This document shows, in pieces, positions 1-11,075 of a stretch of 43,727 bases of DNA; the first letter of the stretch is position 1; the number at the start of each line of letters is the position of its first letter. The stretch comes from a virus, in IMG/VR virus record IMGVR_UViG_3300030419_004161, positions 1 to 43,727 of that record. The stretch is one strand, 5' to 3'. Both the position numbers and the translations under genes were made by a program. The notes below the pieces were generated by a model. It did not search any database and was not told the DNA's origin. It saw only the letters and a list, made by a program, of their open reading frames with translations.

Positions 1-3000
1 ATCACCATTTTTAACTAAGGCCATTGTAGATCCCTCTCTATATTGCCAATTTCCATTTTTATCCAACCTACCAAAATTATACAAATTATACATTTGAGTT
101 TTAAGAGAGTTAACCTGACTTTTTAGACCTTTAGTTTTTTCCCCTTCTTTAGCGTTATTTATTTGATTCTGTAAATTGTTTGTGTCCTTTAACAATTCAT
201 CTATAGTTTGTTTTCTAACATCAAAAATATTGTCAAGCTCTACCACACGTCTAAATAATCCTATAAGACCAACTTTTTCTATTTGATTAGGTTGCATATC
301 AGAAAATATAGGATTAACATTATTAAATAGATAGTGTTTAGCTGCTCCAGGAGCATTTCCCCAAGTAACAAATGATAACATTTTAGAAAAAGCTGCTTCA
401 CCTAAATTATGGTTTTTAGCTATCCTTTCTATATTGTTTTTTAAATGATATTTAGAGTCAACAGACCACGTTTTGAATTGTTCATATCTGGTTTTATAAG
501 GCATTCCTTCTTTAATTTCTCCTCCAACAGGCTTGAAAGGATCTCTTAAAAAGTCTTTGAGTCTAGAAAACCAAGCATCCTTACCTCCAGACACTTGAAT
601 TCTATGATTACCAACTATATTCCTATGAGCCGCCTCTAAATCCTCTTTAGTGTATCCCTCTTTAGGATTAGCATTTTGAGAAGTTAATTTCTCTTGTTCT
701 TCAGACAACAATGAAGATGCCAACGACTCTTCTTCTAGATTTCCTACATCTTCTTTCTTTATGATATTTTCTCCCGTTGATGTCTTTTCATTTTTAGAAA
801 TAAGAGTTTTATCCTCATACATATCTTCATTGAAGTATTGCTTAATAAACGTTTCTCTTTCTCTATTCCATTCATTATTTTCTTTAAGATATTTTATAGC
901 TCTGTCTATTGATTTTTTTATATTAGATGTAGCCCTTAACGTTGATGACGCTAGCTTTAAAGCTACTCTAACAGCTGTTATGAAACCAAAATCAGAATAT
1001 AGCACTCCATCCTGAGTTCCCATTTCATTATATAGCTTATCTAATTTATCTGCAAACCTAATTAACTTTTCATATCCCTGAAGGCTTCTACCATTTTCAT
1101 CATATCCTCCTCTGATATCTGTGATGTCCTCGCCTGCGATACCACTGTCAAGCGCTGCTTGCCTTCTGATAAGCTCTGTTTTGATGTCTGTTTTAAACGA
1201 TTTTTCTTCTCTGGTGATTGATTCATATTCTCCATTTGTAATTACTTTAGTGTTAACATATCCTTTTTCTACATAATTTATATAACCTTTACCTAAGGTT
1301 TCTTTTATAGCTTCTAATCTTGAGTCGAAATCTACGTTCAATTTACTCATAAATTCAGAAGAGTCGAAGTTTTCATCTACAACTAATCCAGGCTCAATAG
1401 CTAATGAGGCGCTCCCACCTGATATAGGACCAGAAGTTTTCTTCATATCATATTCAGGTACAGCTTGAAATTCCACGCCTATTATATCTCCTTTTTGATC
1501 ATAATTAAATGAATAACCACTAATACCATTTTGATCCATAACATCCATAATCTGAGACTGCTGATCTTTAATTAAAGGATTGTTGAATTCTATTCTAGCA
1601 AAAGGCCTAGCATTAGGGTGATTAGGATCTACTGTTTTAGAAATAAATACAGATGTTTGATTATTATTAACTCCAATCTCTATAGCTTGATCCACAACAT
1701 TAGAAACGTCTGTCCCCTTAATTATAACTGCGGAAGCTGTAATGTTTGGTTCAGCTTGATTATTGTAAACACCCTCCCCTATTCTTACATCTGCAGCCAT
1801 AGGATTGAGAAGCTTTATAGATTCGTTTAAGTTAGTTTTAGCCTGATCCATTCTTACAGCACCCGTTAAACTCTGAACCATTACATGACTTAACTCTTCA
1901 TCTGTAGCTCCACGATCCATAGCCTTCTTAATCTGCCTATAGGCTGTTGACTTTATACCTAACTCATTACCCTTCCCTATATAAGCGGATGATCCAACAA
2001 CAACCCTCTCTGTGGACTCTAAGGCTAATATCTCAGTGTCTAAGGTCGCCAATTCTTTAGCTGTCACCGTCCTTGAGTAACCCATCTTGTCCCAGTAGAA
2101 CTTCTCTAAATGCCAAAATAAAGCTTGTGCGTCTTCAATCTTTAAATCACCAAGACCTAATTCATTTCCGTATTTTTCTGTAAAATTCTTAAACACCTCT
2201 TGGCTAAATATAAAATCAGGATCAGAAACTCCCTGCTCTTGAGCCTGTCTACGTCTCCAGAATATTGGCTCAGAAGGAAGAGAAGGTCCAGAAGGAGGAA
2301 ACATAGTATACATAGGTGTACTTGAATCTATTTCAGTATTAGCTTTAGCTAGACCTTTTTGAACAAAACCTTCCCAAACAGCTTTAGCTTCATCACTCAT
2401 AGCAGAGTCTGAGTTTAAAGTTAATCCTTGGTTCTTGTATAAATAATCATTAGCAATCCTATACAACATGGTACCTATCCCTTGGCCTTTTAGTCCGTCA
2501 TCTATATAAACACCCAGTACATCACCGCTATCATCAAAAGAGAGTTCGCCCACCAACGTGTTACCATCTCCTGTTACATTATTGTAAATCTTAACTCCAT
2601 CTTCATCAATTTTATGACCTATCTCTCCAGGCCCTAACATTACATTTTCATCATACGGTACAAAATTCTTAGCCACAGCAGGTGCAACATCATCAGTTTT
2701 ATAAACTGAGTCATAAAGAAGTCTCCTCATAAATCTAGCAGCCCATACGTCAATAGTTGCATTATGATCTCTTTGAGATAAATTTTGATAAAACTGTTGC
2801 GTTTTAAGAGCTGGACTTCTATCCAGCCAATTACCATGTAAAACTCTTATCATAGCGCCATTAGATCCTGCACCCCAAGTTCCATTAACCCCTCTAGCTT
2901 TTCTAATTTCTTTTTTTATGTTTTCATGGTTAGACAAACTTTTAATTGCATTAGTCGCCTGCAATTCAGTCATTAACCCATCTGTATGTTTTTTTATTAT

Positions 3001-6000
3001 AGGATTTATTAATCCTCTATATATCTCTAATGCTTTATCTAATTTTCCTTGAGCATATAAAGTTGTAGCCTCGTTAGCTTTCTTATGATTATTAGCAGGT
3101 GTAGTCTGAGGAGAAGATGCAGCTAATAATTCAAAATATAATTTTGCGTGTGGGCCAAACTTCTCTTGAGTCACATCATTAACTCTTTTATACCATCCAG
3201 TAGCGTCTTCTGCGAAGTCTTTTAAATTAACTCCATTTTGATCAAGGAATCTTGTCAGCCTATTAAACTCGGTAAGCATAGCTCTACCACTAAAATCAAC
3301 CATCTCCTCCCTTTGAATATCCGCATCCTTACCAGGAGTTATAACTTGGTTAAATATAGGTGCGTCAATAATCTCGTAATCAAATTCTTTCATTATAATC
3401 TCTCCACCTTTTCCAAACTTAGGATAACCCCATTTACTATAACTAATCTCATAGGGTTGTAATTGCATTTCAGGATTTTGTTCATTCCATAATTTAGATT
3501 CTTCTTCAAGCCTGATAGCATTTTCTACTCTCTCTAATTTACTCCCCTTATATAAACTCTTACGTATTTTAGGATCTTTAATGTTAGCCTTCTTAACCAT
3601 TTGATGAAGGGAAGAAGCTTCCTGCTCAGTAAATTGATTAGGATATTTTAACTGTAAAGCTTTTATAAATTTCTTTTTATTTCCCTTTACATCGTTATAT
3701 GTTTTAACAGCTTTTTGATCTATTCTAGTCACACCAAACAAAATATTATTTTTTGCTTCTTCTTTTATGTTTTTAGGTAAATCTAATTTTTCAAAGGCGT
3801 TATTTATAGCTGCTGCCAAACTTTTACCAGCGACAAGGCCAGCTTTAATAGATCTTAAAACAACTTGAGCAACCTCAATCCATGTATCTTTTGTTCCTAG
3901 ACCACCTAATATATCTGATCTAATATTACCATCTTTGTTTTTAGCCAACCAATCTAATCTATCATCTATCCATGATAATATTTTATCTACCGCTTCTTTG
4001 TTACTTTCAGGGACCGACTCGCTTTGAGTAGAAGCATTGGAGTTAGATCTAGCCTGTCTAGCTATTTTTAATATATCTCTCAATTCTTTTGGTTGAATTT
4101 TTCTACCTAAAGATCTTTCTAAAGAAGAGATGGAGTGCTCACTACTATTTGCAATTTTCATTAAATAATCTATCGCCTCAGCTTTAGTATCTCCAATTTT
4201 TGATCTTGTATTAATCTCATACCATCCACCTCCTGGCTTTTTCTTTATGAAGAAATCTATACCTTGTATTCTACCTTTATATCTTTTTTCTTTATAGGAA
4301 TATGAGAATGGTATATTTTGCCTCTCTTGACCCTCTAGTTTTCTTCCCCAATTTTGAACAGGATTAAAAGTTTCAAGAACAGAAAGAGCGTTAGGGAGTT
4401 TATCAAAACTCTCTAATAATCCAGATATATCATTAAGACTGACCCCATTTAAGAATTTATTAACAACTCTTTCTTGATTGGTAGTTAGTGACACATCTGT
4501 TTTTTTACCATCTATAGCATTGGATAGAGCGTTTAGAATTATATTGGTTTCAATATCTCCATATCTAGACTGTAACTTTTTAGCTAATTCTTTTGTTGTT
4601 TCAACATCTAACTTATTGTTATAAAATTGATTTTTTATTCCTTGTATCCCCTTGGCGGTAAATTCAGCATCTAATTGATCTGCAAAAGATTCAGCTCTTG
4701 ATTTAATTTCCCCTTCAGTTTCTATTTTTCCCGTTGGCTTATCAGCCTCTTTCTCTCTTATCTTAGCTTTAATTAATTTAATAGCTTTAAATTCTAATTC
4801 CTTAGTTTCCTGAACATCGGAGTCAAACCTATCTTTAAGCTCATTTAGTTGTTCTGGCGTGTAATTAAACTTAGAGTCAGCAAATCTTTGAACTGTATTC
4901 CAATCTCCAGCCTTTAAAGCTGCATGATATATTTGATAATATTCTTCAATATTACTCATTCTAAGGTACAGTTCATTTTTCCCGTATTCAGAAACATTTT
5001 CTTGACCTTTATTTAAAGACTCATTTATTAAATTTTCAACAGATCTCCCTATACGACCTTTAGCGGCAGCTTTATTAGCTTCAAGAGCTTCTACACCATA
5101 TGTTGTTCCATGTTTGTCTGGTTTTATATATGCTGAGTTGTCAAAAGATTGATCTATTTCTCTCTCAAATTCTATATCATTTTCAACTCTAACATTAACC
5201 TTACCATTTTTTACATCTTCTATAAATGTAGGATCAGACATTAAACTTTGAACAGTTTTCTTTGGTAATGATTTTCCATCTATTATATACCTTCCTAAAG
5301 GTTGATTTAAAGGCTTTAATATATCTGGAGTCATTTCTTTCGCTTGATCATATGTTCTTTCTTCAAGATCAGTAACTGCCTCTCCAAATGCAGAGTTTCT
5401 ATATTCTTCTTTAGCTTTAATCAAATTGATAGCGTGTTGCTTATCAGAAGGAGATAATGGCTTACCTCCCTTTTTCGGGTTTGTTAGATCACTTGACCCA
5501 TCAACCATCCTTTTCAATTCCCCTTCTATAGTATTAGATGTAGCAATAGTAAATGCACTAGACAATCCAAAAGTCATTACCATAGTAACCCCTAACCTTT
5601 TGAGCCTTTCATCTCTAGTTTTACCAAAAACACGTTCATAATTCCTTTCCCAATCATATCCATTTTTACTCACATCATTAACAAATTCACCAGCGTACTC
5701 TGCTATTGTTTCAGCTGTACCCCCGACCCCAATTCTCTGAGGGTAATAAAGAGCTTTTAAAGGAACTTTTTTTCCAAGACCTTCATACATCCCCATCAAC
5801 ATTCTTGTGTATCTATTGGTTTTTAATGCCTGTTTAAAATTACTCTGAACAAAACCTTCTGCTGCTCCCATCTCCCAACCTATAACATCTCCCCTAGTGG
5901 CTTCAAAAGCAACACTACCAGCGACCATATCTTTACTTGTTTCAAATAAATAATTACCAATCTTTGTTGATTTAGATCTATCTAGCATTTTTGCAAACCT

Positions 6001-8919
6001 AGGGACCTTATTTAGTAGTGTGTTAGCACCTTTTACACTCGTTGCTACAGCTCCATACCCCAATGGCATTGTTACCATTAGTTCAGCCATTATAGAGAAT
6101 GTGGTTCCTAAACCTTGAGCCAACATATCACTAAAATCGATCTCCCCCTCTTCCTCTTGTAAAGCGGTTACGGGTATGTTATTTTTCTTAGATATGTTAA
6201 GCATATTATTAACTATATCAGAATCTGTAAATGTTCTACTTTTTGTCATTCCAGTAGAGAAACTTTGACCCATTTGGGTAAAGAACTCTTTAGCTTTTCG
6301 TCCTTCATATATTTTAGCGAAATCAATATTATAAGATAGAGCATTCTGAATAGCTAAAAACTCTGTTAAATTATTTTGATATCTATTTCTAAAAGTTGTA
6401 AGGTGGTTAAGCATAGCTTCCCAATCCTCTTTTTTGTATGTTCTACCAGAGAATATACCATCCTCATAAGGTCCAGCAGCACGTTTTATTATTCCACTAA
6501 GTATTTTTTTATCCAACTGACTAAAACCAAACATTAGTCCTATACCTACACCATCTTCTTCAAGTTGATCTTCAACTCTTTGAGCGGTACTTACTTGAGG
6601 GTTAACAATATTTTTTACTATTGAAGCTGGTGGGAATGCTACACTCTCAGGACCAAAAGTTAATCCCTTTTTTGATAAACCATAACTCCAAAGCATTTTT
6701 TTCATTTCTGCTAAAGTCATTTCTTGACCATTAGGAAGTTCAAACTTTTGACTATTATAAGCCTCTTCCATTCCCAATTTATTTGAGTAAATTTTATTTC
6801 TAGCCTTAGTGTATAGATCTAACTTTTCACCTTCAGTATATCCAGTTTTATATTTATTTATAGCATTCTCTTCTTTTTGTCTAACTGTTAAGTTAAATTG
6901 TACAGCATCTTCAGAGACTCCAGAAACAGGATCGGCTAATTGATTGCTCACATCATAATGTCTCTTTTTTATTTCTTCATGTTTAGACACTAAGGCAGGA
7001 AGCTCAACATTGATCATGTTTGCTAATCTTTTCTCCATCGCCAATTTCTCTGCCTCATTCTTCTCCTTACTTATTTCGACTTTAAGTTTTCTTATATCCT
7101 CTGACTTATTTCTAATATTCTGGTTGACAACTTCAATTTTATACAGGTCATTATCTTCAGGATCACCTATATCCATAGTTGTTTGAGTTAGCATTAAATC
7201 ATGCAGAGTTTTTTCGTCATATAGGTTAAGTATATTTGCAGCATTAGTGACAGCCATATTATTATACTCTTTACCTACATTAGATAGCCCATCTAGAAAA
7301 ACTTGATCATTTTTAGCATCCTCATAAGAATCAAATACACCATTATTTCTTTGATATTCATCTATAAACACATCCGCAAAATGCTCAGGGGTGTGTCCAG
7401 ATCTTAAAAACTCATTAGCAGTTTGAACAACTAGATCAAAATTTAAGCCCTTCATTTTATTTTCAGGATCAACAATCTTTTGAATCTCTTCAAGATTACC
7501 TATAGCATATTTATTTACCGTATCCTTATCTTTTAGATTTATAGTCTTAAGCGTTGTGGCTAGATTGTTTTTATTAATCTTATCTTTTAGATCTTTTGAG
7601 TGCCTAGAATACATTTTTAGCTCTTCAGATACAGCCATAAACCTTTCCTTGTCCTCTTCATTTAAATTGTTAAAATCTAAAACGTTAGTAAATAAATTAA
7701 AGTGTTCATTTTCCGCTTTATTTGATAATTCATTTAAGTTAAGTAGAGACTCATAGTAATTTAATCCCTCCTCATCTAAAGATATTGTGCCATCTGGATT
7801 ATCTGGGTCTATCTTGCCTGTAGGCACTGTAAAAACTTGATCTCCAGTGTTATCGTCTGACATTCTCATTATATCTCTTCCTTGATCAGATATTTGTATA
7901 GCATTAGGAATTTCTAATGTGCTTGTTGCTTGTCCAAACATAATTTCTGGATCATCATACTGCACTTCAAGTTTTGAAGATGTTTGATTTTTAGGATCCA
8001 CCATCTGGAGTAAATGGTCAATATTTAAATTAGGGTTTTCGTGGTATAATTGAAGGGCTTTAAATACAGAAGCTGTATCTGTAGTGTTTTTTAAAAACTT
8101 TTTAAAATCCTTATCACCTTCTAATTCCTTTAATCTCTTCTCAACATCTGCACTTCTTCTAGACTTATTTAGGTTTTTAATATCTATTTCTTCCTTTATT
8201 TTAAGATCTAATTGACTTTTTATATTATCAGGAACCTGATCTAATGGTACAATTTCTCCATTTTTTAGGAAGTTTTTTGATATATCATCATAATCCCACA
8301 CATCATTATCACTGCTTTGAACTGGGCCAAAAGATTGTTGCTCATCATTGACAAATGGAACCACAGCCCCCTCCTGAGCATTGAATGTTTTTCCCTTTGG
8401 AATTTCAACTATTTTTGAAGCAGGGGATGTTGTCATGGATTCTCCAGGATTTAATACTCCTTGGTATTCCCCATCAGCATAAACATCTATAGGATAACTT
8501 TGTCTACCTTCTAAAGATCTTGGTTTAGTATCATTAAAATTAAGGGTAGCTGAAGTCCCCTCTTTAGCCCCTTCTAAACCTTTCTGAATCTCCTTATCAG
8601 TCTTTAAATTAAGATCAGTTTTAAACGGTTCTTTTGTTCCCGACAACACCGATCCTCCAGTTCCCAAACCTGATAAACCATTTGCCAAATCTTTTTTTTT
8701 TAACGTGTACTTACTCACAATTTGGCCTATTTGATTTTCACTAGGTACCTTTCCCAATAGATTAGCATACATTTCTCTAATCATAGAGTGGTAGTTACCG
8801 TCAAAATTTGCTAGGATAGAATCAACCTGAGGTTGAGATGGTGTTTTTTTTGTTATTTGCTTATAAAAGTCTTTAATAAACTTTATAGCATTTTTATCCT
8901 TTTGATAAATTATTGCCAT
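1..8919 (-). CDS. Giant polyvalent-type phage protein with GNAT-like domain (C-terminus beyond window)
   Basis: One reading frame is open from ATG at 8919 to the left edge, 2973 codons with no stop, so the protein is larger still. Visible parts: a PGE/EGAVVP motif near residues 155-190; a charged coiled coil near 587-653; hydrophobic stretches near 937-962 and 1110-1130; a conserved phage module with WYKR (about 1908), a SPQTTPANN-like motif (about 1940), TIDVWAAR (about 2056) and QALFWHLEK (about 2265); a GNAT acetyltransferase-like segment with LKGQGIGTMLY near 2142-2152; and a GVYNNQAEPN domain near 2382-2490. This combination is typical of phage polyvalent proteins, which are packaged and injected with DNA to counter host functions. 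It is the last visible gene of the tail operon and starts 19 nt after the 711-aa gene. Substrate and target are unknown. Polyvalent assignment is likely; virion location is inferred. Confidence 0.8.
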   Translation of the reverse strand, partial: MAIIYQKDKNAIKFIKDFYKQITKKTPSQPQVDSILANFDGNYHSMIREMYANLLGKVPSENQIGQIVSKYTLKKKDLANGLSGLGTGGSVLSGTKEPFKTDLNLKTDKEIQKGLEGAKEGTSATLNFNDTKPRSLEGRQSYPIDVYADGEYQGVLNPGESMTTSPASKIVEIPKGKTFNAQEGAVVPFVNDEQQSFGPVQSSDNDVWDYDDISKNFLKNGEIVPLDQVPDNIKSQLDLKIKEEIDIKNLNKSRRSADVEKRLKELEGDKDFKKFLKNTTDTASVFKALQLYHENPNLNIDHLLQMVDPKNQTSSKLEVQYDDPEIMFGQATSTLEIPNAIQISDQGRDIMRMSDDNTGDQVFTVPTGKIDPDNPDGTISLDEEGLNYYESLLNLNELSNKAENEHFNLFTNVLDFNNLNEEDKERFMAVSEELKMYSRHSKDLKDKINKNNLATTLKTINLKDKDTVNKYAIGNLEEIQKIVDPENKMKGLNFDLVVQTANEFLRSGHTPEHFADVFIDEYQRNNGVFDSYEDAKNDQVFLDGLSNVGKEYNNMAVTNAANILNLYDEKTLHDLMLTQTTMDIGDPEDNDLYKIEVVNQNIRNKSEDIRKLKVEISKEKNEAEKLAMEKRLANMINVELPALVSKHEEIKKRHYDVSNQLADPVSGVSEDAVQFNLTVRQKEENAINKYKTGYTEGEKLDLYTKARNKIYSNKLGMEEAYNSQKFELPNGQEMTLAEMKKMLWSYGLSKKGLTFGPESVAFPPASIVKNIVNPQVSTAQRVEDQLEEDGVGIGLMFGFSQLDKKILSGIIKRAAGPYEDGIFSGRTYKKEDWEAMLNHLTTFRNRYQNNLTEFLAIQNALSYNIDFAKIYEGRKAKEFFTQMGQSFSTGMTKSRTFTDSDIVNNMLNISKKNNIPVTALQEEEGEIDFSDMLAQGLGTTFSIMAELMVTMPLGYGAVATSVKGANTLLNKVPRFAKMLDRSKSTKIGNYLFETSKDMVAGSVAFEATRGDVIGWEMGAAEGFVQSNFKQALKTNRYTRMLMGMYEGLGKKVPLKALYYPQRIGVGGTAETIAEYAGEFVNDVSKNGYDWERNYERVFGKTRDERLKRLGVTMVMTFGLSSAFTIATSNTIEGELKRMVDGSSDLTNPKKGGKPLSPSDKQHAINLIKAKEEYRNSAFGEAVTDLEERTYDQAKEMTPDILKPLNQPLGRYIIDGKSLPKKTVQSLMSDPTFIEDVKNGKVNVRVENDIEFEREIDQSFDNSAYIKPDKHGTTYGVEALEANKAAAKGRIGRSVENLINESLNKGQENVSEYGKNELYLRMSNIEEYYQIYHAALKAGDWNTVQRFADSKFNYTPEQLNELKDRFDSDVQETKELEFKAIKLIKAKIREKEADKPTGKIETEGEIKSRAESFADQLDAEFTAKGIQGIKNQFYNNKLDVETTKELAKKLQSRYGDIETNIILNALSNAIDGKKTDVSLTTNQERVVNKFLNGVSLNDISGLLESFDKLPNALSVLETFNPVQNWGRKLEGQERQNIPFSYSYKEKRYKGRIQGIDFFIKKKPGGGWYEINTRSKIGDTKAEAIDYLMKIANSSEHSISSLERSLGRKIQPKELRDILKIARQARSNSNASTQSESVPESNKEAVDKILSWIDDRLDWLAKNKDGNIRSDILGGLGTKDTWIEVAQVVLRSIKAGLVAGKSLAAAINNAFEKLDLPKNIKEEAKNNILFGVTRIDQKAVKTYNDVKGNKKKFIKALQLKYPNQFTEQEASSLHQMVKKANIKDPKIRKSLYKGSKLERVENAIRLEEESKLWNEQNPEMQLQPYEISYSKWGYPKFGKGGEIIMKEFDYEIIDAPIFNQVITPGKDADIQREEMVDFSGRAMLTEFNRLTRFLDQNGVNLKDFAEDATGWYKRVNDVTQEKFGPHAKLYFELLAASSPQTTPANNHKKANEATTLYAQGKLDKALEIYRGLINPIIKKHTDGLMTELQATNAIKSLSNHENIKKEIRKARGVNGTWGAGSNGAMIRVLHGNWLDRSPALKTQQFYQNLSQRDHNATIDVWAARFMRRLLYDSVYKTDDVAPAVAKNFVPYDENVMLGPGEIGHKIDEDGVKIYNNVTGDGNTLVGELSFDDSGDVLGVYIDDGLKGQGIGTMLYRIANDYLYKNQGLTLNSDSAMSDEAKAVWEGFVQKGLAKANTEIDSSTPMYTMFPPSGPSLPSEPIFWRRRQAQEQGVSDPDFIFSQEVFKNFTEKYGNELGLGDLKIEDAQALFWHLEKFYWDKMGYSRTVTAKELATLDTEILALESTERVVVGSSAYIGKGNELGIKSTAYRQIKKAMDRGATDEELSHVMVQSLTGAVRMDQAKTNLNESIKLLNPMAADVRIGEGVYNNQAEPNITASAVIIKGTDVSNVVDQAIEIGVNNNQTSVFISKTVDPNHPNARPFARIEFNNPLIKDQQSQIMDVMDQNGISGYSFNYDQKGDIIGVEFQAVPEYDMKKTSGPISGGSASLAIEPGLVVDENFDSSEFMSKLNVDFDSRLEAIKETLGKGYINYVEKGYVNTKVITNGEYESITREEKSFKTDIKTELIRRQAALDSGIAGEDITDIRGGYDENGRSLQGYEKLIRFADKLDKLYNEMGTQDGVLYSDFGFITAVRVALKLASSTLRATSNIKKSIDRAIKYLKENNEWNRERETFIKQYFNEDMYEDKTLISKNEKTSTGENIIKKEDVGNLEEESLASSLLSEEQEKLTSQNANPKEGYTKEDLEAAHRNIVGNHRIQVSGGKDAWFSRLKDFLRDPFKPVGGEIKEGMPYKTRYEQFKTWSVDSKYHLKNNIERIAKNHNLGEAAFSKMLSFVTWGNAPGAAKHYLFNNVNPIFSDMQPNQIEKVGLIGLFRRVVELDNIFDVRKQTIDELLKDTNNLQNQINNAKEGEKTKGLKSQVNSLKTQMYNLYNFGRLDKNGNWQYREGSTMALVKNGD

Positions 8920-8937
8920 ATTTTTATTTTTTAATTA

Positions 8938-11073
8938 TTATACATTCATTGTTGGAGAAAATTCTCCATCAAACATAAAATCAAATGAGTCACCAGAAGA
9001 GCTTGACGCTCCAATATCTGATGCTTTATATTGTTTTTTATTTCCGTTTTCGTAATAAAATATTCCTTCTCTATTTATTTCTTCCGCTTTGTCTATATGT
9101 TCTTGATATTTACCTATGCCACTACGCTCTTCTTGAGTCATTAATGCATTAAGAGGAACATACACATCAATACTATTATCTTTATTTAAAGCATTGTCAA
9201 TATCTGCACTGCTTATATCTGTTCCATCATCTTTTGTTAATTTTCCATTTTGGATTGATACACTTATATTTGAACGCAGGTTATTTTTATCTTGAGGAGT
9301 CCAAGAACCTAGTAATACAGGAACTGCATAAGCATATTTAGCTTGTTCACTATTTTTAAAGATAGCTTGATTGTTAGATACATCATTTTGATTATCGAAT
9401 GTTATAAGGTTTCCATTTCTCCTATCTATATAAGCTATACCGATTTCACCCAATCTAGTTGAACCAGCAACACCAGCTAAAGACTTAGTCATAAATGGCG
9501 TTTTGGTAATCATACCAACATCTCTAAGATCTTTTATCATATTTTCTCCGTCAACATCTTGGAAATTACTCACTGTAAATTGTCTTGTGGCTGTTATATT
9601 AGGTATACCACTACTGTTACTTAAGTAACTTTGATTACCACCAACATCAACTTCTTTGATTAATAGGTCTTTAGTCACAGGGATTTGATCTCTTTTCAAT
9701 TTACTGGTATAAGCATCACTATGCATATCTTTCATAGCGTGACCCAACATATAATCTTCTAATATATATTCAGCCATGAAATCACTATAATACTCTATCC
9801 TCTTACCTTCTTTTCCTTCTTTTCCAAACTTGTATTTAAAATCCCACTCATCAGGTATGAGTCCTTCGTCAGTCTTTCCGCTTGAAATAAGCTTCTCCAC
9901 CCTTTGAAGTTCTTGCTCTGATGGGTTATTATTTCCTTCTAATCTAAGTATTTCATACGCTGTTTGGTGAGCCGCAAGAGCTGCTAGATCACCATTTGTA
10001 AAGGCTCCACCTCGGAAAATTGTTTTTCTGAAAGCTTGTCCTCTAAGGCCATTGATAGCTTCATCAGTAAAAAACTCTGTTGTCGCTTCTGAGTGTAAAA
10101 TATCCCTTTTTATATCATAATCCAAACTATCAGCTAATTTAGATACAGCATCTACCTCTGTACGTTTTTCTTTGAGAACATTCTGATTCAACATTCCTAT
10201 GTCCCAGTATTTGTAATAGTTTGTGCCCCCATATGTGAGATCTCCATTACCTGTAAATACAAGATTATCACCATTAAACTCTCTGTTAAAAAGCTGTTGA
10301 TACATATATAATGGTTTTCCGTCTTCACCTGTAGCTTCCATAGGTGATATTCTACCAGTATTCCTTCCTTTTTTTCCCACTCTCTCAAATCCTCTTACTC
10401 TATTTCCTTCTGTGTCTAATAAATATCCTTGCTCATCAAAATTATATTGTCCATCATCATTTGCTTTAACATCTTGATAATAGTGTGTATTACCCTTATC
10501 GTGGCCATACCACATTTCACTCAGTTTTTCTCTTTCTTCTTTGTTTAAATCCGAATAGCTTCTCCCTTGCAAAACACCATCCAACATATTTTTATCTATA
10601 AAGACATCTACTTTTTTAACATCACTATCATCTAATTTTTTTCCAAGACCATACTCCCCTTCCTCAAGGTGAGCAGCTTCAAACTCTTGATACGCTTTTA
10701 CATACTCATTACTGTGTTCAACAAACTTTTTAGCGTTACGAATCATGTTTTGGTAGACATTGTATATCTCCCAGTTAAATTGCCCCTCTATATCGTCTGT
10801 TGCTGTATTGTTTTTATTTAGTGAGTTTGCATGTACTTGTGCAAATCTATGGATATCTGCAGTTATCTTCTCAAAACCATCTTTAAACTTATCAGCAGGC
10901 TCTGTATCAAATTGGGCTATTAAAACCCCCGACTGCTTCATCTGCTTCTCCTCCTTCTGTTTACGTGTCTCTCGAGCCTGTCTCCTTTGTTGACGCAACT
11001 GACGCTGCCTCATTTGGAGGCCAAGAAAATCATAAGGTTGAAAATTAGCACCTTTTACAAAAGCATAACCCAT
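8938..11073 (-). CDS. Unknown large protein, probably virion or cargo protein
   Basis: A 711-residue protein I do not recognise. The N-terminus (residues 17-45) is very rich in Arg, Gln and Lys and could be a basic helix binding nucleic acid or a partner. The rest is hydrophilic, mixed alpha/beta, with no signal peptide or membrane segment. Residues around 460-560 contain repeated Asn/Ser-rich strands. It lies between the 398-aa gene (start codon 2 nt after that gene's stop) and the giant polyvalent gene, at the distal end of the neck/tail operon. In crAss-like phages this position holds cargo or tail-associated proteins, so an ejected or tail-internal protein is plausible. That is inference from position alone. 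Confidence 0.75.
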   Translation of the reverse strand: MGYAFVKGANFQPYDFLGLQMRQRQLRQQRRQARETRKQKEEKQMKQSGVLIAQFDTEPADKFKDGFEKITADIHRFAQVHANSLNKNNTATDDIEGQFNWEIYNVYQNMIRNAKKFVEHSNEYVKAYQEFEAAHLEEGEYGLGKKLDDSDVKKVDVFIDKNMLDGVLQGRSYSDLNKEEREKLSEMWYGHDKGNTHYYQDVKANDDGQYNFDEQGYLLDTEGNRVRGFERVGKKGRNTGRISPMEATGEDGKPLYMYQQLFNREFNGDNLVFTGNGDLTYGGTNYYKYWDIGMLNQNVLKEKRTEVDAVSKLADSLDYDIKRDILHSEATTEFFTDEAINGLRGQAFRKTIFRGGAFTNGDLAALAAHQTAYEILRLEGNNNPSEQELQRVEKLISSGKTDEGLIPDEWDFKYKFGKEGKEGKRIEYYSDFMAEYILEDYMLGHAMKDMHSDAYTSKLKRDQIPVTKDLLIKEVDVGGNQSYLSNSSGIPNITATRQFTVSNFQDVDGENMIKDLRDVGMITKTPFMTKSLAGVAGSTRLGEIGIAYIDRRNGNLITFDNQNDVSNNQAIFKNSEQAKYAYAVPVLLGSWTPQDKNNLRSNISVSIQNGKLTKDDGTDISSADIDNALNKDNSIDVYVPLNALMTQEERSGIGKYQEHIDKAEEINREGIFYYENGNKKQYKASDIGASSSSGDSFDFMFDGEFSPTMNV

Positions 11074-11075
11074 AA

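Noticed and set aside
761-7756. Several plus-strand open frames of 60-84 codons within 1-8919
   Set aside because: All lie opposite the giant minus-strand gene and have the composition of antisense shadows.
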